Assembly: GCA_013115145.1 (NCBI GenBank)
Contig: JAAPAO010000580.1
Span: 1 to 22,450 of the forward strand
Length of the DNA: 22,450 bases
Direction of reading: 5' to 3'
Origin: Perkinsus chesapeaki
Lineage: Eukaryota; Perkinsozoa; Perkinsida; Perkinsidae
Made by a program: the position numbers and the translations under genes. This document shows, in pieces, positions 20,409 to 22,450 of this stretch. Position 1 is the stretch's first letter. Every line of letters begins with the position of its first letter. A model generated the notes under the pieces. That model was not told the DNA's origin and ran no database searches. It saw only the letters and a program-made list of their open reading frames with translations.

Positions 20409-20585
20409 ATTCGGAGGGAGTTACTATAAATGCTATGATTGATATGACCCAATGCCTGTAAGGAAGTAGCTTGGGAGACGCTAGATATTACAGAGATACT
20501 ACTAGAGGGGTACACGAAGGGAGAGCGAGAAAGTGCCCGTCACAGTTATCATTAATACAGACAATAATGTCTTGTCACGGTTGGT

Positions 20586-20616
20586 GTCACAGTGACCGAC
20601 TGGGCGGCCCGGTCGG
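20586..20616. repeat. GC-rich tandem palindromes
   Basis: GTCAC-A-GTGAC (20586-20596) is followed at once by CCGACTGGGC-G-GCCCGGTCGG (20596-20616), whose arms match at nine of ten positions. Two GC-rich hairpins side by side are unlike the surrounding sequence. Confidence 0.7.
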
Positions 20617-21579
20617 CTCGGCCTACAATTAGCAAGTGTTATGTTAACCAGGCTCTTTTTGCCCAAGAAAGTGTTTATAGATGTAGCAACCCGTTAACGT
20701 AGATCACTTAACCTGAGCCATTAAGAATACCGGTCATTATAACTATGTTATAGTTCGATTCAAGTGTACAGTTCTGCACTGCATAGTGGGCGACATTCAC
20801 AATTTCCGCATATAATCCATAGTCTCTTCTCGAGATTTATAAGGTATGACTAAGGATTGTCAAGTTGAGAAGTATGTAGCTAGTCCACTCAAGTTGAGTG
20901 ACTCAACATCAATTAGACTTCCCGTCATCGAATTCGCCGCTTGCTAGGGATCATTCAGCGTGTTATGGACCATAACCCATAAACCAGAAAATGCTTGAAT
21001 GTCTTATATTGCTCTTACAACAGCGAAGAAATCTGGAGAAGTATCAAAGCTGAGCTATAGCAATGTGAACTGCTCGAGGTTGACAGGTCAATGAACTCGG
21101 GTTCGATCCAGGTGACGTGGACCGAAATGATTTAGCATCCTACAAGACCTTCGAGGCTGCTAAGTGGCGGAGAATCATTTTTGACCATTATCATAACGGC
21201 ATTATGGTGCCACATAAGGCCAAAAATTCTGAGTAGAATAATAAAGGACGAAATATTCCAATATAGAAATGTCATGGGCTAATGGAAAGCCCTGGTCACC
21301 GAGGTAAACCGGCAACGTGCATATCGAGCACAAGATTTGCGCTCGAATTTATACTTATTTTGACTAGAGAACATATCCTTGACGTACTCGTTAATGATCA
21401 CATCTGAGTTATTTTTAAACTCTTGAAAAACACGAGTTGATGATAATTTGACGCGCAGTGTATATATCGATGTCTATCTTGTGCCGCTGATATATTGATA
21501 TGTTCACCGGCGTCAGTCTGTCACGACTCGATCCGCTGGAACCAGATGATTCACCCATGCACTTCTATCGTTGCTGTGT

Positions 21580-21957
21580 TTATTGAGGATCGGCTCGCGA
21601 AGGCAGCAAAGACAATGTAGAATTAAACAAGTTTGCAACTGTAGCAAGGAAGTGCGGTTGCTTAATTAGGTTATCGCTTGCCTTTGGTGTGTTATTCACT
21701 ACTATCTCTAGCGTGAGGTAAATATCCGCCAAGGTCCCTTGTGTTAACCCATCTGAGCTCCTAGTCCAGAACTCGTTAACGACTGTTATGACACCTCCTC
21801 CAATCATTCTTCTGATTGAGAGCCCGTAAGTTAATAAGTTACCTCGCTGGGTTTCCAACACCACTGTTATCAATATTATCTCTGGCGTTCTAAAGATGTC
21901 ACTGTGAGTATCGGGAAAGGTTGATAACCCAGAGAGTCGTCTCCGGACAACTCACAC
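21580..21957 (-). other. Open frame of 126 codons, possible exon (unsupported)
   Basis: The minus frame is open from just after a TGA near 21958 to the TAA at 21580. It has no ATG near its start and would need an upstream exon. The later part reads protein-like (QRGNLLTYGLSIRRMIGGG, VNEFWTRSSDGLTQGTLADI). A second open stretch to the right (about 22060-21905, another minus frame, with GLVIEGAAGVNALSVSC) could be a neighbouring exon, but no splice pair kept frame. No family is recognised. Length alone makes it only mildly unlikely by chance. Confidence 0.25.
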
Positions 21958-22450
21958 TTAGTGCATTCACACCAGCGGCACCTTCAATGACCAGACCTCG
22001 ATTTTGAGCTAATATCCTTGATATGGGGGTATGTGCGGTTTCGTGAAAGGTTCCAAAGCCACTGAGCTACGGCAAAGTCATAGAGTTAATTAGTGAAGGA
22101 ACAGCTCAGTGTCACGACGTGCGAAAAGGCTAATAACTCATCTAGGCACCCTCGGCACTTCATGGTTTTATGATGAGGGCACGACTGCGAACAGTCTCTC
22201 AATAGTCCTTGCGGAACTGTTGTCGTTATTTTCCAGGATTCCAGTCCATACCAAAAACATGTGGTGTCCACACTTGGTCTTGGACTACTACGTATGACAT
22301 AGGTAAAACTATACTATTAATCTTACATATCAATAACGCTAGTTCGCGTAGACTGCTAGAATGGGATAGGTTCTTTTATAACTGTCACATGTGACGAACT
22401 CTACATTTCTTGTTTATAGAAACGTGATATTTAATTCATCTTCACACTTC

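Larger units (their letters stand above)
20409..22450. other. Two-kilobase terminal stretch without a recognisable gene
   Basis: Base composition is more even than in the left half and the trinucleotide runs common elsewhere are missing. Several open stretches of 50-70 codons occur on both strands, which is about what chance gives at this composition. The 126-codon minus frame 21957-21580 and the hairpin at 20586-20616 are listed separately. TTCGAT motifs at about 20756 and 21100 do not fold into a T-arm, and no tRNA is present. It may be intergenic, an intron-rich gene or a decayed gene. Confidence 0.5.

Noticed and set aside
22086..22297. Overlapping 61-62-codon frames on both strands
   Set aside because: Their length is expected by chance at this base composition; they have no motifs and no clear splice partners.
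1..22450. CRISPR array, bacterial operon, rRNA, or a conventional transposon
   Set aside because: Genes have spliceosomal introns and eukaryotic families. No spaced direct repeats, rRNA blocks, transposase or reverse transcriptase motifs were seen.

Overview
This is eukaryotic nuclear DNA from a ciliated protist. The genes are tightly packed on both strands and cut by many very short introns (mostly 38-54 nt, GT...AG, very AT-rich). TAA, TAG and TGA all act as stops, so the nuclear code is standard. The flagellar genes, the tiny introns, a 3' splice-acceptor-like AG shortly before most start codons and a small secreted orphan protein point to a perkinsid alveolate (Perkinsus-like). That placement is inferred from style and remembered families, not from a search.

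Left part (1-5686): the 3' end of a four-helix COPI-associated/TVP15-like Golgi membrane protein gene on +, then two tandem paralogous long-chain acyl-CoA synthetase genes on - (744 and 738 aa by my splice models). The two copies share one intron position, each has one private intron, and blocks of nearly identical DNA sit among diverged stretches.

Middle (5873-15948): two ciliary genes lie tail to tail, 122 bp apart. The large + gene (about 8.6 kb, more than 25 introns) encodes CFAP44/FAP44, with N-terminal WD40 blades and a C-terminal coiled coil; the protein belongs to the tether/tether-head of the I1/f inner dynein arm. The - gene encodes DYNC2LI1, the light intermediate chain of IFT dynein-2. 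Its nine-exon model is complete except for one net -1 frame break in exon 3. Three CFAP44 introns each carry a tRNA T-arm-like hairpin (TTCGANY loop), which is the least expected pattern in the window.

Right part (15949-20408): a poorly resolved - strand candidate gene (16079-16623); a small protein starting MGC (predicted dual acylation) with a duplicated DPxLLPSAQ motif; divergently from it, a nine-exon single-pass membrane protein with eight 6-residue APLxQQ repeats; a long imperfect inverted repeat; and a 127-aa secreted orphan protein.

The last 2 kb (20409-22450) looks different. Base composition is more even, microsatellites are absent and no gene is recognisable. One 126-codon open frame and a GC-rich hairpin are the only features I can point to.
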